A stretch of 62,505 nt of DNA from NCBI RefSeq assembly GCF_000155615.1, contig NZ_DS989915.1, positions 3,528,145 to 3,590,649 of the forward strand, read 5' to 3'. Shown one piece after another: positions 41,986 to 50,236 of this stretch (the first letter of the stretch is position 1; each line of letters starts with the position of its first letter). The DNA is from Alcanivorax sp. DG881 (lineage in GTDB: Bacteria > Pseudomonadota > Gammaproteobacteria > Pseudomonadales > Alcanivoracaceae). Under the pieces are notes generated by a model. The model worked only from the letters and a program-made list of their open reading frames with translations. It searched no databases and was not told the DNA's origin. The position numbers and the translations under genes are program-made.

Positions 41986-42834
41986 TTACTGCGCCGAAGC
42001 CTGTGATGAAGGATCAATGCGCACCAGTAATTGCTTGGCGTTCAGGGCGTCGCGAATACGATGAATCACGCGCTGGGCTTTTTCTTCGTTGGTGTCGGCC
42101 AGAAGAATACCAAAATGGTTTTTGCCCAGATGGGCGATGCTGTCTTGCTCGCGCAGCAGCGCTGCCAGGGAATCGGCGATCATCATGCTGTCGCTGTCCT
42201 CTGGCGCTTGCAGGTAGAGCGTTGATGATTCCATGCCGAAATCCCGGCTGTGCTGTTGCTCCTGTGCCTTGATGTCCGCCCAGCCTTGTTCTCCGGGCAG
42301 GCCGGTATCGGCACAGCGATCAGGGTGTTCCACAAAAATGCTGACCCGCTGTTGTTGTGCTTCCTGCAGGGCATTACTGAGCAGAAAACCGATCAGGCGG
42401 GCTTCGTGCTGCAAAGCGGGCAGAGCCTGCTCCAGTGACGGATCCTGAGGGTTGGGATCCAGCGCGCAAAGGGTGCCGAACAGCTGGTTGTCCCGATCCA
42501 CAAGCGGCAACCCGATGTAGGCGCCGATGGTCAGGTCGCTGTTGATGGGGACATCGTTGTAGCTGGGGGTATGCTGAGCATCGGTGGCAATGCAGGGGGC
42601 GCCCAGTTCCACCATCCGGACACAGTAGCTTTTTTGCCATTGCAGGCGGTGACCCTGTGCCAGCCCATAGTGATCGTCGCGGGCACGCAGTATCACCAGA
42701 TCGTCGTCGCGCAGGCGGGTGATCATCCACAGGGCCATGCCGAAGCGCTGTTGCAGTTCGGCAAGGTGGGCGTCCAGTAATTCCTGGCAGGAAGAATAGC
42801 TGGCTAACGGTGTGTCAGTTTGGTCGGCTGGCAT
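41986..42834 (-). CDS. GAF-domain protein with a remnant GGDEF domain
   Basis: A 282-residue protein starting MPADQTDTPLASYSSCQELL. GAF domain at about 15-155 (YIGLPLVDRDNQLFGTLCAL; CVRMVELGAPCIATDA). The C-terminal part has a vestigial GGDEF: CADTGLPGEQGWADI stands for the usual D-x-LTGLPNR, and HLGKNHFGILLAD stands for R-x-GGDEF. Both active motifs are lost, so it should not make cyclic di-GMP. It is co-directional with and downstream of the response regulator, with a 67-base gap. A longer reading upstream is not supported. Confidence 0.83.
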   Translation of the reverse strand: MPADQTDTPLASYSSCQELLDAHLAELQQRFGMALWMITRLRDDDLVILRARDDHYGLAQGHRLQWQKSYCVRMVELGAPCIATDAQHTPSYNDVPINSDLTIGAYIGLPLVDRDNQLFGTLCALDPNPQDPSLEQALPALQHEARLIGFLLSNALQEAQQQRVSIFVEHPDRCADTGLPGEQGWADIKAQEQQHSRDFGMESSTLYLQAPEDSDSMMIADSLAALLREQDSIAHLGKNHFGILLADTNEEKAQRVIHRIRDALNAKQLLVRIDPSSQASAQ

Positions 42835-42901
42835 AAATAGGGAAAATGGCTTTTTCCCTATTCTCAGCCGGGTTCCTATCAATGTGCAAGTGCGCAGCGC
42901 C

Positions 42902-43600
42902 TTACTGTGCGGTTTCCGGTGTTGCCTGAATGCTGAAGCCGACACCGGGCAAGGTGTTGAGCAATGCATGCTCGAAAGGTTTGTCCACGGCTTTGCGCAA
43001 ATTATACAGGTGGCTGCGCAAGGCATCGGAGTCGGGCACCAGGTCGCCCCACAGTTCGTGCTCCAGTTGTTCCCGGCTGACCACCTTGGGGGATTCGCGC
43101 ATCAGAATGCGCAGAATGCGAAAGGCGGTGGGGGAAAGTTTCAGCAACTGGCCGTCACGGCGTACTTCCTGGCGGGCCGGGTCCAGTTCAAGATCGGCAA
43201 TCTGCAGGGTGTTGGCGGTAACTTCCTTGCGCTGCCGGCGTACCAGGGCAGCAACACGGGCAGAAAGCTCCGGCAGGGCGAAGGGTTTGACGATGTAATC
43301 GTCGCCGCCACGATCAAACCCCTCCAGCTTGTCTTCCAGTTGATCCCGGGCCGTCATGAAAATCACCGGCATATCCAGCGCCAGCTCCTTGCGCAGGTAC
43401 TGGCAGAAGCTGTAACCGTCTTCGCCGGGCAGCATGACGTCCAGCAGCATCAGGTCGTAGTGATGTTCCTGAACCAGCTCCCGGGCCAGCCGCGTGTTGC
43501 CGGCATAATCCACACTGGCGCCTTCCTGCTCCAGGTATTCGAGTACGGTCTGGGCCAGTTGGCGATGGTCTTCTACCAGTAGAATGGACAGGTTATTCAC
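42902..43600 (-). CDS. OmpR-family response regulator
   Basis: A 232-residue regulator. The receiver domain (1-120) has the acidic pocket E10/D11, phospho-acceptor D54 (LMLLDVMLPGEDG), T83 and K105 (YIVKPFALPEL). The C-terminal winged helix (about 135-225, FRILRILMRESPKVVSREQL) binds DNA. Expected partner is the histidine kinase at 40698-41960. The pair are convergent rather than in one operon, which is unusual. Target genes may include the CFA cluster, an inference from proximity. Confidence 0.93.
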   Translation of the reverse strand: MNNLSILLVEDHRQLAQTVLEYLEQEGASVDYAGNTRLARELVQEHHYDLMLLDVMLPGEDGYSFCQYLRKELALDMPVIFMTARDQLEDKLEGFDRGGDDYIVKPFALPELSARVAALVRRQRKEVTANTLQIADLELDPARQEVRRDGQLLKLSPTAFRILRILMRESPKVVSREQLEHELWGDLVPDSDALRSHLYNLRKAVDKPFEHALLNTLPGVGFSIQATPETAQ

Positions 43601-43771
43601 AGGACTCTCCTTGTTTATCTGTGAGTATCCTCACGGCTTGCGCGTCAAGGTTCCGTCAATTGTCTTCACGCGCATCGATCGGTCCACTTTCAGCGGTTTC
43701 TTTCCACCGCGCAATCCGCAGGCGATCAACGGTCGAACAGAAACAGCACCAAGGAGTTATTCAGAGGTTCC

Positions 43772-44764
43772 TTAGTCATTCAGGGCGCCGGTGCGGGCAA
43801 AGCGCTGTCGGTAGTGGCTGGGGGACAGGCCGGTATGCCGTTTGAATAACCGTGAAAAACTGCTGACATCCTGGTAGCCCACTTGCTCGGAGAGTTTGGC
43901 CAGGTTGTTGGTACCTCGTTCCAGCATTTTTCGGGCAGCCTCGATGCGCACTCGTTGCAGGTACTGCAATGGTGGTTCGCCCAGTGTGGTGGTGAAGCGG
44001 CGCTGTAACTGACGCGGACTTAAATGCACGCGTTCGGCCAATTGCCCTAGGCTGGTATTTTCCTTGTAGTGCTCATGAATCCAGCCCTGAATGGCCTGCA
44101 CCTGATCGTCTTGATGATAGGTATGTGCCGGCAGCCCGGCGTAGATGCTTTGCAGATCGTTACGCACATCGATGACAAACGCCCGGGCCAGTTCCCGGGC
44201 CAGATCGGCACCGCAAAAACGTTCTACCAACAGGATCGTCAGGTCACGCCAGGCGGTTCCGCCCCCGGCGCAGAAAATGTTGCCGTCGCGGGTAATCAAT
44301 TCCCGTTCATTCAGATTCACCTGCGGGTAGCGATGGCGAAATTCCTGGCTGAAGCCCCAGTGGGTGGTGGCCGTTTTGTCATCCAGTAAACCGGCTTCAG
44401 CCAACAGGAAAGCGCCGGTACAGTTACTGGCCAGATCGGCGCCGCCTTGATGCAGAAAACGCAGCCAGGGCAGTGCATCCTGTTCCTGGGCGAGCACGGT
44501 TTCAATTTTTCCGCCAATGGTCGGCACCACCACCAGATCGGCCTGATCCATCTGTTCCAGGGAGCAATTCACGGCCATGCGAATGCCATTGGTGCAGCGC
44601 ACCGGGTTGCCGCCGCGAGACACAATCTGAACCTTGAACTGCTGGTCCAGGGGTTGCCCGTGGATGCGGTTCCAGGTCACCCCGGTCAGATTGAGGAGAT
44701 CTACCACCCCGGTGAGGGCAGAGGCAAAAACGCCGTCAAAGGCTAATACTGCTACCGTGAACAT
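43772..44764 (-). CDS. GlxA-family transcriptional regulator (DJ-1/PfpI plus AraC)
   Basis: A 330-residue protein with an N-terminal DJ-1/PfpI-like domain (about 1-190; the nucleophile-elbow segment LASNCTGAFLLAEAGLL keeps the Cys) and a C-terminal AraC helix-turn-helix domain (about 230-325; SLGQLAERVHLSPRQLQRRF, YQDVSSFSRLFKRHTGLSPS). GlxA-type regulators in pseudomonads control amine and amino-acid catabolism. The gene is divergent from the acyl-CoA dehydrogenase gene 93 bases away, a likely target. Effector unknown. Confidence 0.9.
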   Translation of the reverse strand: MFTVAVLAFDGVFASALTGVVDLLNLTGVTWNRIHGQPLDQQFKVQIVSRGGNPVRCTNGIRMAVNCSLEQMDQADLVVVPTIGGKIETVLAQEQDALPWLRFLHQGGADLASNCTGAFLLAEAGLLDDKTATTHWGFSQEFRHRYPQVNLNERELITRDGNIFCAGGGTAWRDLTILLVERFCGADLARELARAFVIDVRNDLQSIYAGLPAHTYHQDDQVQAIQGWIHEHYKENTSLGQLAERVHLSPRQLQRRFTTTLGEPPLQYLQRVRIEAARKMLERGTNNLAKLSEQVGYQDVSSFSRLFKRHTGLSPSHYRQRFARTGALND

Positions 44765-44857
44765 ATGTCGTGTTCCACCATGAATTAGTCATAGGCGACA
44801 ATGCCAGACACAGCCTAACGATGGCAAGCTGTTGTCCAAAATAACCGGAGCGCTATT

Positions 44858-46645
44858 GTGAGTGATGTGATTCTCGACCGCCGTGACTTGAGCTTTCAGC
44901 TTTTTGAGGTGCTGGACACCGACAGCCTGTTCGCCCGCCCGCGTTTTGAAGATCACAGCCGCGAGACCATCGAAGCGGCACTTGATACCGCAGAAAAACT
45001 GGCACGGGAAAAATTCGCCAACCACAACGCGCTGTCCGACAAGGAAGAGCCTACTTTTGTGGATGGCAAAGTGGTAATGCGCCCGGAAGTGAAGGAGGCT
45101 TTCGACGCCTATATCAACGCCGGTTTTCTCTCTTCCCGGGCCAGCTTTGAAGAAGGCGGGATGCAGCTACCTGAAATTGCTGCTGCGGCCTGTAAAGGTA
45201 TGTTCACCTGCGTGAACCCCAGTTCTACCGGCTACGCTTTCCTGACAGCGGCGGCGGCCAACGTGATCCGCAACTTCGGTAGTGACACCCTGAAAACCCG
45301 CTTCCTGGAACCAATGATGGCAGGGCGTTTCACCGGGACCATGGCCCTGACCGAGCCCCATGCCGGCTCTTCCCTTACCGATATCCGCACCCGTGCGGTG
45401 CCCCAGGATGACGGTAGCTACCGGCTCAAGGGCAACAAGATTTTTATTTCCGGCGGTGAAAATGAACTGGCGGATAATATCGTCCATCTGGTGTTGGCAA
45501 AGATTCCCGGCGGCCCGGAAGGGGTGAAGGGAATTTCCCTGTTTGTGGTGCCCAAATACCGTCTTGATGACGACGGTAATCCGGATGCGCGCAACGATGT
45601 GATTCTGGCAGGACTGATTCACAAGCTGGGCTACCGTGGCACCACCAGCACCGCTCTGACGTTTGGTGACGGCGATGATTGCCATGGCTATCTGGTGGGT
45701 GAACCTCATCAGGGCCTGCGTTACATGTTCCAGATGATGAACGAAGCCCGTGTGGGTGTAGGGTTTGGTGCGGGATTGCTGGGTTATCGCGGTTACCGGT
45801 TTGCGCTGGATTATGCCCGTGACCGTGTGCAGGGCCGCCATCCGGATGATGCCGATTTTTCCAAGCCACAGGTGCCGATCATTGAGCATGCTGATGTGAA
45901 ACGGCTGCTGCTCACCCAGAAAGCCTATGCGGAAGCGGCAATTGCCATGAGCCTGTACGGCTACCGTCTGGTTGACGAGATCCAGACCGGGGAAGAGGCG
46001 GCCGCCAAAGAGGCAGAGCTACTGCTTGATTTGCTGACTCCGGTATTGAAAACCTGGCCTTCTGAGTTTGGTTTGAAAGCCAATGATATGGCGATCCAGG
46101 TCTTCGGGGGCGCGGGTTACACCCGTGAATATCCGGTGGAACAGGTGTGGCGTGATAACCGCCTTAACCCGATTCATGAAGGTACGACGGGTGTGCATGG
46201 GCTGGATTTGCTGGGCCGTAAAGTGTGGATGGACAATGGCAAGGGCATGATGCTGCTGGCCAGTCGCATCATGGCCGATGTGCAAGCCACCACGGATGAA
46301 CGCTGCAAGCCCATGGCCGAGGCGTTACAGGCCATGCTGCCGAACATTGAAAAGGCCACCCAGGCGGTGGGCAAGCAAATGGCCAGCGATGGTCCGCGTG
46401 CGGCATTATCCAATGCCAACGCCTACTTGCAGTTGCTGGGTCATACTGTGGCCGCGTGGATGTGGTTACGCCAGGCCAATGCGGCGGTGGCGCTGAGCAA
46501 TCCTGACGATGCGATTTTTGCCAAAGGAAAATTGCAGGCTGCACGTTATTTCTTCCGCTGGGAGTTGCCCCGGGTGGAATGGGATGCTCAACAGCTGATT
46601 AATGGCGACGATACCTTTATGGAGATGGATCCAGGCTGGTTCTGA
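44858..46645 (+). CDS. Long-form acyl-CoA dehydrogenase
   Basis: A 595-residue flavoenzyme, longer than the 380-residue standard because of an extra C-terminal domain (about 470-595), as in the AidB/FadE-like and very-long-chain family with acyl-CoA dehydrogenase C (PF12806). FAD/substrate motifs are TMALTEPHAGSSLTDIRT (about 163-180) and QVFGGAGYTREYPVEQVWRD (about 412-431); HEGTTGVHGLDLLGR lies near 445. It is likely beta-oxidation of long-chain substrates. It is divergent from the GlxA-type regulator. Confidence 0.9.
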   Translation: MSDVILDRRDLSFQLFEVLDTDSLFARPRFEDHSRETIEAALDTAEKLAREKFANHNALSDKEEPTFVDGKVVMRPEVKEAFDAYINAGFLSSRASFEEGGMQLPEIAAAACKGMFTCVNPSSTGYAFLTAAAANVIRNFGSDTLKTRFLEPMMAGRFTGTMALTEPHAGSSLTDIRTRAVPQDDGSYRLKGNKIFISGGENELADNIVHLVLAKIPGGPEGVKGISLFVVPKYRLDDDGNPDARNDVILAGLIHKLGYRGTTSTALTFGDGDDCHGYLVGEPHQGLRYMFQMMNEARVGVGFGAGLLGYRGYRFALDYARDRVQGRHPDDADFSKPQVPIIEHADVKRLLLTQKAYAEAAIAMSLYGYRLVDEIQTGEEAAAKEAELLLDLLTPVLKTWPSEFGLKANDMAIQVFGGAGYTREYPVEQVWRDNRLNPIHEGTTGVHGLDLLGRKVWMDNGKGMMLLASRIMADVQATTDERCKPMAEALQAMLPNIEKATQAVGKQMASDGPRAALSNANAYLQLLGHTVAAWMWLRQANAAVALSNPDDAIFAKGKLQAARYFFRWELPRVEWDAQQLINGDDTFMEMDPGWF

Positions 46646-46753
46646 TTATGTCCTGATCATGGCTTTGCCGTGGTCACTGGACCAACCGAGTGTGCCTATC
46701 GTCATCAGGCTCGGGACCTGCCTTTGGCAGGAGATGCTATGACGGTATTTTTG

Positions 46754-46779
46754 AGCCCCCGCCAGGGGGCTTTTTTTTT
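46754..46779 (+). terminator. Terminator after the acyl-CoA dehydrogenase gene
   Basis: AGCCCCC-GCCA-GGGGGCT is followed by nine T residues, about 110 bases after the stop. Confidence 0.9.
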
Positions 46780-46790
46780 GCCGTTTTTTT

Positions 46791-46830
46791 GCCGCTCTGT
46801 GGCCACAACGGAGTTCACACAACACGCAAC
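46791..46830 (+). repeat. Terminator-adjacent dispersed repeat copy
   Basis: GCCGCTCTGTGGCCACAACG followed by GAGTTCACACAACACGCAAC, just after the terminator T tract. It shares the opening GCCGCTCTG and closing GCAAC with the copy at 58629-58668. Confidence 0.55.
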
Positions 46831-46927
46831 ACCAGGGGCTCGCCGTGCTTGCTTGTTCTTGTTGGTGACACAAAACAGTCATATAGTCGTCATGAATTGC
46901 GAGCGACTCATTGAGCGGGGAATTAAC

Positions 46928-47977
46928 GTGAAAAAAATGCTACTTGCGGCTTCGGTTGCTACGGCCATGTTGCCTGTGGGGGCCATGGCGGCGCCGACCT
47001 TCTATGGCAAGCTGAATCTGAGCGTGGATAAAACCAGTGATTATCCGGATGGCGCGTTGGTATTTAGTCAGGATGATCTGTCTGATGCCTGGTTTGTGTC
47101 CAGCAACAACTCCCGGTTGGGGGTGAAAGGTGAAGAGCCGCTGTATAACGACAGCCTGTCGGTGATCTATCAGATGGAAGTGGGCTACGACGCGGACGGT
47201 GATAGCAGTGCGACCTTTTCCACGCGGAACAGCTTTCTTGGTCTGGGCACCCAGGTGGGCAAGATTTTTGCCGGCCGCTACGACAGCGTGGTGAAACTGG
47301 CAGAAGGAAAAATTGACCAGTTCAACGATACCGTGGCGGATATGGATACCGTGTTTCTCGGCCAGCGCCGCAACAGCAACAGCCTGAACTGGGAAAGCAT
47401 GGATCTGGGCGGCATTGTGGTGCGGGCACAGGTGGCACCGGGTGAAGACGATGTGGTGGGCAGCGTTCCCAACACGAAAACCAAGGATGGTCTTACCGAT
47501 ACCTGGGGCTTGTCTGCCACTTACAAGCAAGATGCGCTTTATGCGGCTCTGGCGTATGAAAAAAGCTATACAGAGGTGGCCGTCGGGCCGCTTGGCGTTG
47601 GTGCTGACCTGAAAACGATGCGTGGCTCTCTGGGCCTGAACGTGAGCAGCAATGTGGCACTCGGTGCCATTGTAGAACGCAGCAATCTGGATCCTTATGG
47701 TGGCGCTGACGGCGACCTGATGTCGTACCTGCTGAGTGGCAAGTTTGGTGTCTCTGAGCGTGTGGCCCTGAAGGCGCAGGCGGGTATGCTCGATAGCAGC
47801 GATCTGGATCTGGATGTGGCCACGCTGACGCTGGGGGCTGACTACAAGCTGGGTGATTTCACCACTGCTTATGGCCTGGTCTCTGCCTCAGACACGGATT
47901 TCGATCCGGCGGGCACCATCAATGACGTGGACGAGTCCGGCATGGCGTTTTCCGTGGGCATGATCCACAAGTTCTGA
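46928..47977 (+). CDS. Outer-membrane porin (Gram-negative porin family)
   Basis: A 349-residue porin. GTG 46928 (or ATG 46937) gives a signal peptide MKKMLLAASVATAMLPVGAM then AAPTFYGKLNLSVD. SRLGVKGEEPL, FSTRNSFLGLGTQVGKIFAG and AGRYDSVVKLAE are general-porin signatures (Porin_4). The C-terminal FSVGMIHKF has the aromatic last residue needed for Bam recognition. It probably forms a trimeric 16-strand channel for small solutes. It follows the terminator of the acyl-CoA dehydrogenase and has its own AT-rich promoter region around 46865-46925. Confidence 0.9.
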   Translation: MKKMLLAASVATAMLPVGAMAAPTFYGKLNLSVDKTSDYPDGALVFSQDDLSDAWFVSSNNSRLGVKGEEPLYNDSLSVIYQMEVGYDADGDSSATFSTRNSFLGLGTQVGKIFAGRYDSVVKLAEGKIDQFNDTVADMDTVFLGQRRNSNSLNWESMDLGGIVVRAQVAPGEDDVVGSVPNTKTKDGLTDTWGLSATYKQDALYAALAYEKSYTEVAVGPLGVGADLKTMRGSLGLNVSSNVALGAIVERSNLDPYGGADGDLMSYLLSGKFGVSERVALKAQAGMLDSSDLDLDVATLTLGADYKLGDFTTAYGLVSASDTDFDPAGTINDVDESGMAFSVGMIHKF

Positions 47978-48010
47978 TTCGGCGCCTGTCCCACTGGGAG
48001 CGGAAACCAC

Positions 48011-48046
48011 AAAAAAGCCCGGCTACGGTAAGTGCCGGGCTTTTTT
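48011..48046. terminator. Bidirectional terminator between porin and fabB
   Basis: AAAAAAGCCCGGC and GCCGGGCTTTTTT enclose a 10-base loop. It serves both convergent genes. Confidence 0.92.
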
Positions 48047-48102
48047 GGTGAGGGCCGAATAACGCTTTTGGCATCGTCAGCCATTACTGCACAAGGTCGA
48101 AC

Positions 48103-49317
48103 TCAGCCTTCCCATTTACGCAGCACCAGGCTGGCGTTGGTGCCGCCGAAACCGAAACTGTTGCTCAGTACGGTGGTCGGGCCGCTGTCTTTGCCTTTCA
48201 CCAGCACCGGCATGCCTTCGGCTTTTTCATCCAGTGTTTCGATATTGGCACTGATGGCGGTGAAGTCATTCTGCATCATCAACATGCAGTAAATCGCTTC
48301 CTGTACCCCGGCCGCGCCCAGGCTATGGCCGGACAGGCTTTTGGTAGAGCCAATCGACGGGCACTGATCGCCAAACACTTCACGGATGGCTTTCAGCTCT
48401 GCCACGTCCCCCACCGGCGTACTGGTGCCATGGGCGTTAATGTAATCCACCGAGCCTTCGACTGTCGCCAGCGCCTGGCGCATGCAGCGCGCTGCGCCTT
48501 CACCATTGGGGGCGACCATGTCGTGGCCGTCGCTGGTAGCGCCGTAACCGAGCACTTCGGCGTAGATGGTCGCGCCACGGGCCTTGGCGTGTTCCAGCTC
48601 TTCCACCACTACCATGCCGCCACCGCCGGCAATCACGAAACCGTCGCGGGTGGCGTCGTAGGCGCGCGATGCTTTTTCCGGCGTGTCGTTATACTTGCTG
48701 GACAGGGCGCCCATGCCATCGAACAGGCAGCTGAGCGTCCAGTGTTCTTCCTCACCGCCACCGGCAAAGACCACATCCTGCTTGCCCAGTTGAATCTGTT
48801 CTACGGCGTTGCCGATGCAGTGAGCACTGGTGGCGCAGGCGGAGGCGATGGAGTAGTTCACCCCTTTGATCTTGAACGGCGTCGCCAGGCATGCCGACAC
48901 GGTGGACGCCATCACCCGGGGCACCATGTAGGGGCCAACCCGTTTCACGCCCCGGTTGCGGGCAATGTCGGCGGCTTCCACCTGGTTAAGGGAGGAGTGG
49001 CCACCGGAGCCGGCAATCAAACCGGTGCGTTCATTGCTGACCTGTTCGTCGTTGAGGCCGGAATCGGCAATGGCATTTTGCATGGCCACGTAGGCGTAGG
49101 CAGCCGCATCGCCCATAAAGCGGCGTGGCTTGCGGTCAATGAAGTCGTCCAGCTGGATAGTGGGTGTGCCTGCTACCTGGCTGCGCATGCCGATTTCCTG
49201 GTATTCCTCTTTAAAGCGAATACCGGAGCGGCCTTCCCGCAATGAACGGGTGACGCTGTCTGTGTCGTTGCCCAGACAGGAGACAATGCCCATCCCGGTG
49301 ATTACTACGCGGCGCAT
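48103..49317 (-). CDS. fabB: 3-oxoacyl-ACP synthase I (KAS I)
   Basis: A 404-residue condensing enzyme of fatty-acid elongation. The catalytic triad is C161 ([12 protein letters not shown]), H295 ([13 protein letters not shown]) and H330 ([11 protein letters not shown]), as in FabB. It elongates the unsaturated intermediate made by FabA, so it is needed for unsaturated fatty acids. TAGGAGCGACTC precedes the ATG. It lies 9 bases downstream of fabA in one operon and ends at a shared terminator. Confidence 0.97.
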   Translation of the reverse strand: MRRVVITGMGIVSCLGNDTDSVTRSLREGRSGIRFKEEYQEIGMRSQVAGTPTIQLDDFIDRKPRRFMGDAAAYAYVAMQNAIADSGLNDEQVSNERTGLIAGSGGHSSLNQVEAADIARNRGVKRVGPYMVPRVMASTVSACLATPFKIKGVNYSIASACATSAHCIGNAVEQIQLGKQDVVFAGGGEEEHWTLSCLFDGMGALSSKYNDTPEKASRAYDATRDGFVIAGGGGMVVVEELEHAKARGATIYAEVLGYGATSDGHDMVAPNGEGAARCMRQALATVEGSVDYINAHGTSTPVGDVAELKAIREVFGDQCPSIGSTKSLSGHSLGAAGVQEAIYCMLMMQNDFTAISANIETLDEKAEGMPVLVKGKDSGPTTVLSNSFGFGGTNASLVLRKWEG

Positions 49318-49326
49318 GAGTCGCTC

Positions 49327-49854
49327 CTAAAAACCGTCGGTGGAAGTGAACAGGCCAACTTTCAGGTCGTCGGCCTGGTAGATGTCTTTCCCGTCCACGG
49401 ACACGGTGGCATCGGCCAGGCCGAGCACCAGTTTGCGGGAAATGACCCGTTTCAGGTCGATTCGGTAAGTCAGTTTCTTGGCCGTGGGCAGCACCTGGCC
49501 AGAAAACTTCACATTGCCCACGCCCAGAGCGCGCCCACGGCCCGGGTTGCCCACCCAGCCCAGGAAAAAGCCCAGCAATTGCCAGGTGGCATCCAGGCCC
49601 AGGCAGCCCGGCATCACCGGGTCACTTTCGAAGTGGCAATCAAAGAACCAGAGGTCCGGCCGGATATCCAGCTCGGCAACGATTTCGCCTTTGCCGTATT
49701 TGCCGCCCTGTTCGCTGATATGGGTGATGCGGTCCATCATCAGCATGTTGGGTAAAGGCAGTCGCGCATTGCCGGGGCCAAACAGCTCACCGTGCGCACA
49801 GGCGAGGAGGTCCTCGCGAGAATAGGAAGATTTCTGTGTTGTCGTAGTGCTCAA
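49327..49854 (-). CDS. fabA: 3-hydroxydecanoyl-ACP dehydratase/isomerase
   Basis: A 175-residue FabA. It starts with TTG at 49854 behind GGAGTAAG. Active residues are H74 ([13 protein letters not shown]) and D88 ([12 protein letters not shown]). It dehydrates 3-hydroxydecanoyl-ACP and isomerises trans-2 to cis-3 decenoyl-ACP, the branch point of unsaturated fatty acids. It is first gene of the fabA-fabB operon. The promoter region upstream holds a palindrome at 49922-49953. A partner for lipid-modifying CFA genes elsewhere in the window. Confidence 0.97.
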   Translation of the reverse strand: MSTTTTQKSSYSREDLLACAHGELFGPGNARLPLPNMLMMDRITHISEQGGKYGKGEIVAELDIRPDLWFFDCHFESDPVMPGCLGLDATWQLLGFFLGWVGNPGRGRALGVGNVKFSGQVLPTAKKLTYRIDLKRVISRKLVLGLADATVSVDGKDIYQADDLKVGLFTSTDGF

Positions 49855-50236
49855 AGTCTTACTCCATGCAGGCCAGGGCGGCGCATTTTGAGTATATGGA
49901 TTATTTGTGACGTTTTATCTTCAGCGCGGTGACACCCTGTCATGTAAGCGCTGATAGTAGCAAAGCGAAGTGAGAGCATACGAATAGCAACCGTCTCAAA
50001 ATATGTCTTGGCGCCGTTTTACCGAAAATGACCGATGAACGGAGTCAAATGACCGTGGTCTATCTTCTTGTACCGCTCAGGGGGTCTTTTCATTGCGGCA
50101 CCGCCACGGACTTGCAATTGCCGGACCATCTACCGATGCTATGCGCGCCGGATCGCGCCAAATAGCCGCGTCCGGCCGCCCCTTGACCAGTCAAAAACGC
50201 AAGTCGTATATCCAGTCGTATAAGTAAGGAGCTCTC
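49855..50236. promoter_or_regulatory. Divergent fabA/ccmF intergenic region with a two-level palindrome
   Basis: In 382 bases no gene was found. CAGCGC (49922-49927) and GCGCTG (49948-49953) enclose TGACA-CCC-TGTCA (49930-49942), 68-99 bases upstream of fabA. This is well placed for a repressor or activator of fabAB (FabR/DesT-like), but it does not match the E. coli FabR consensus. TAAGTAAGGAG before 50237 is the ccmF ribosome binding site. Confidence 0.4.
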
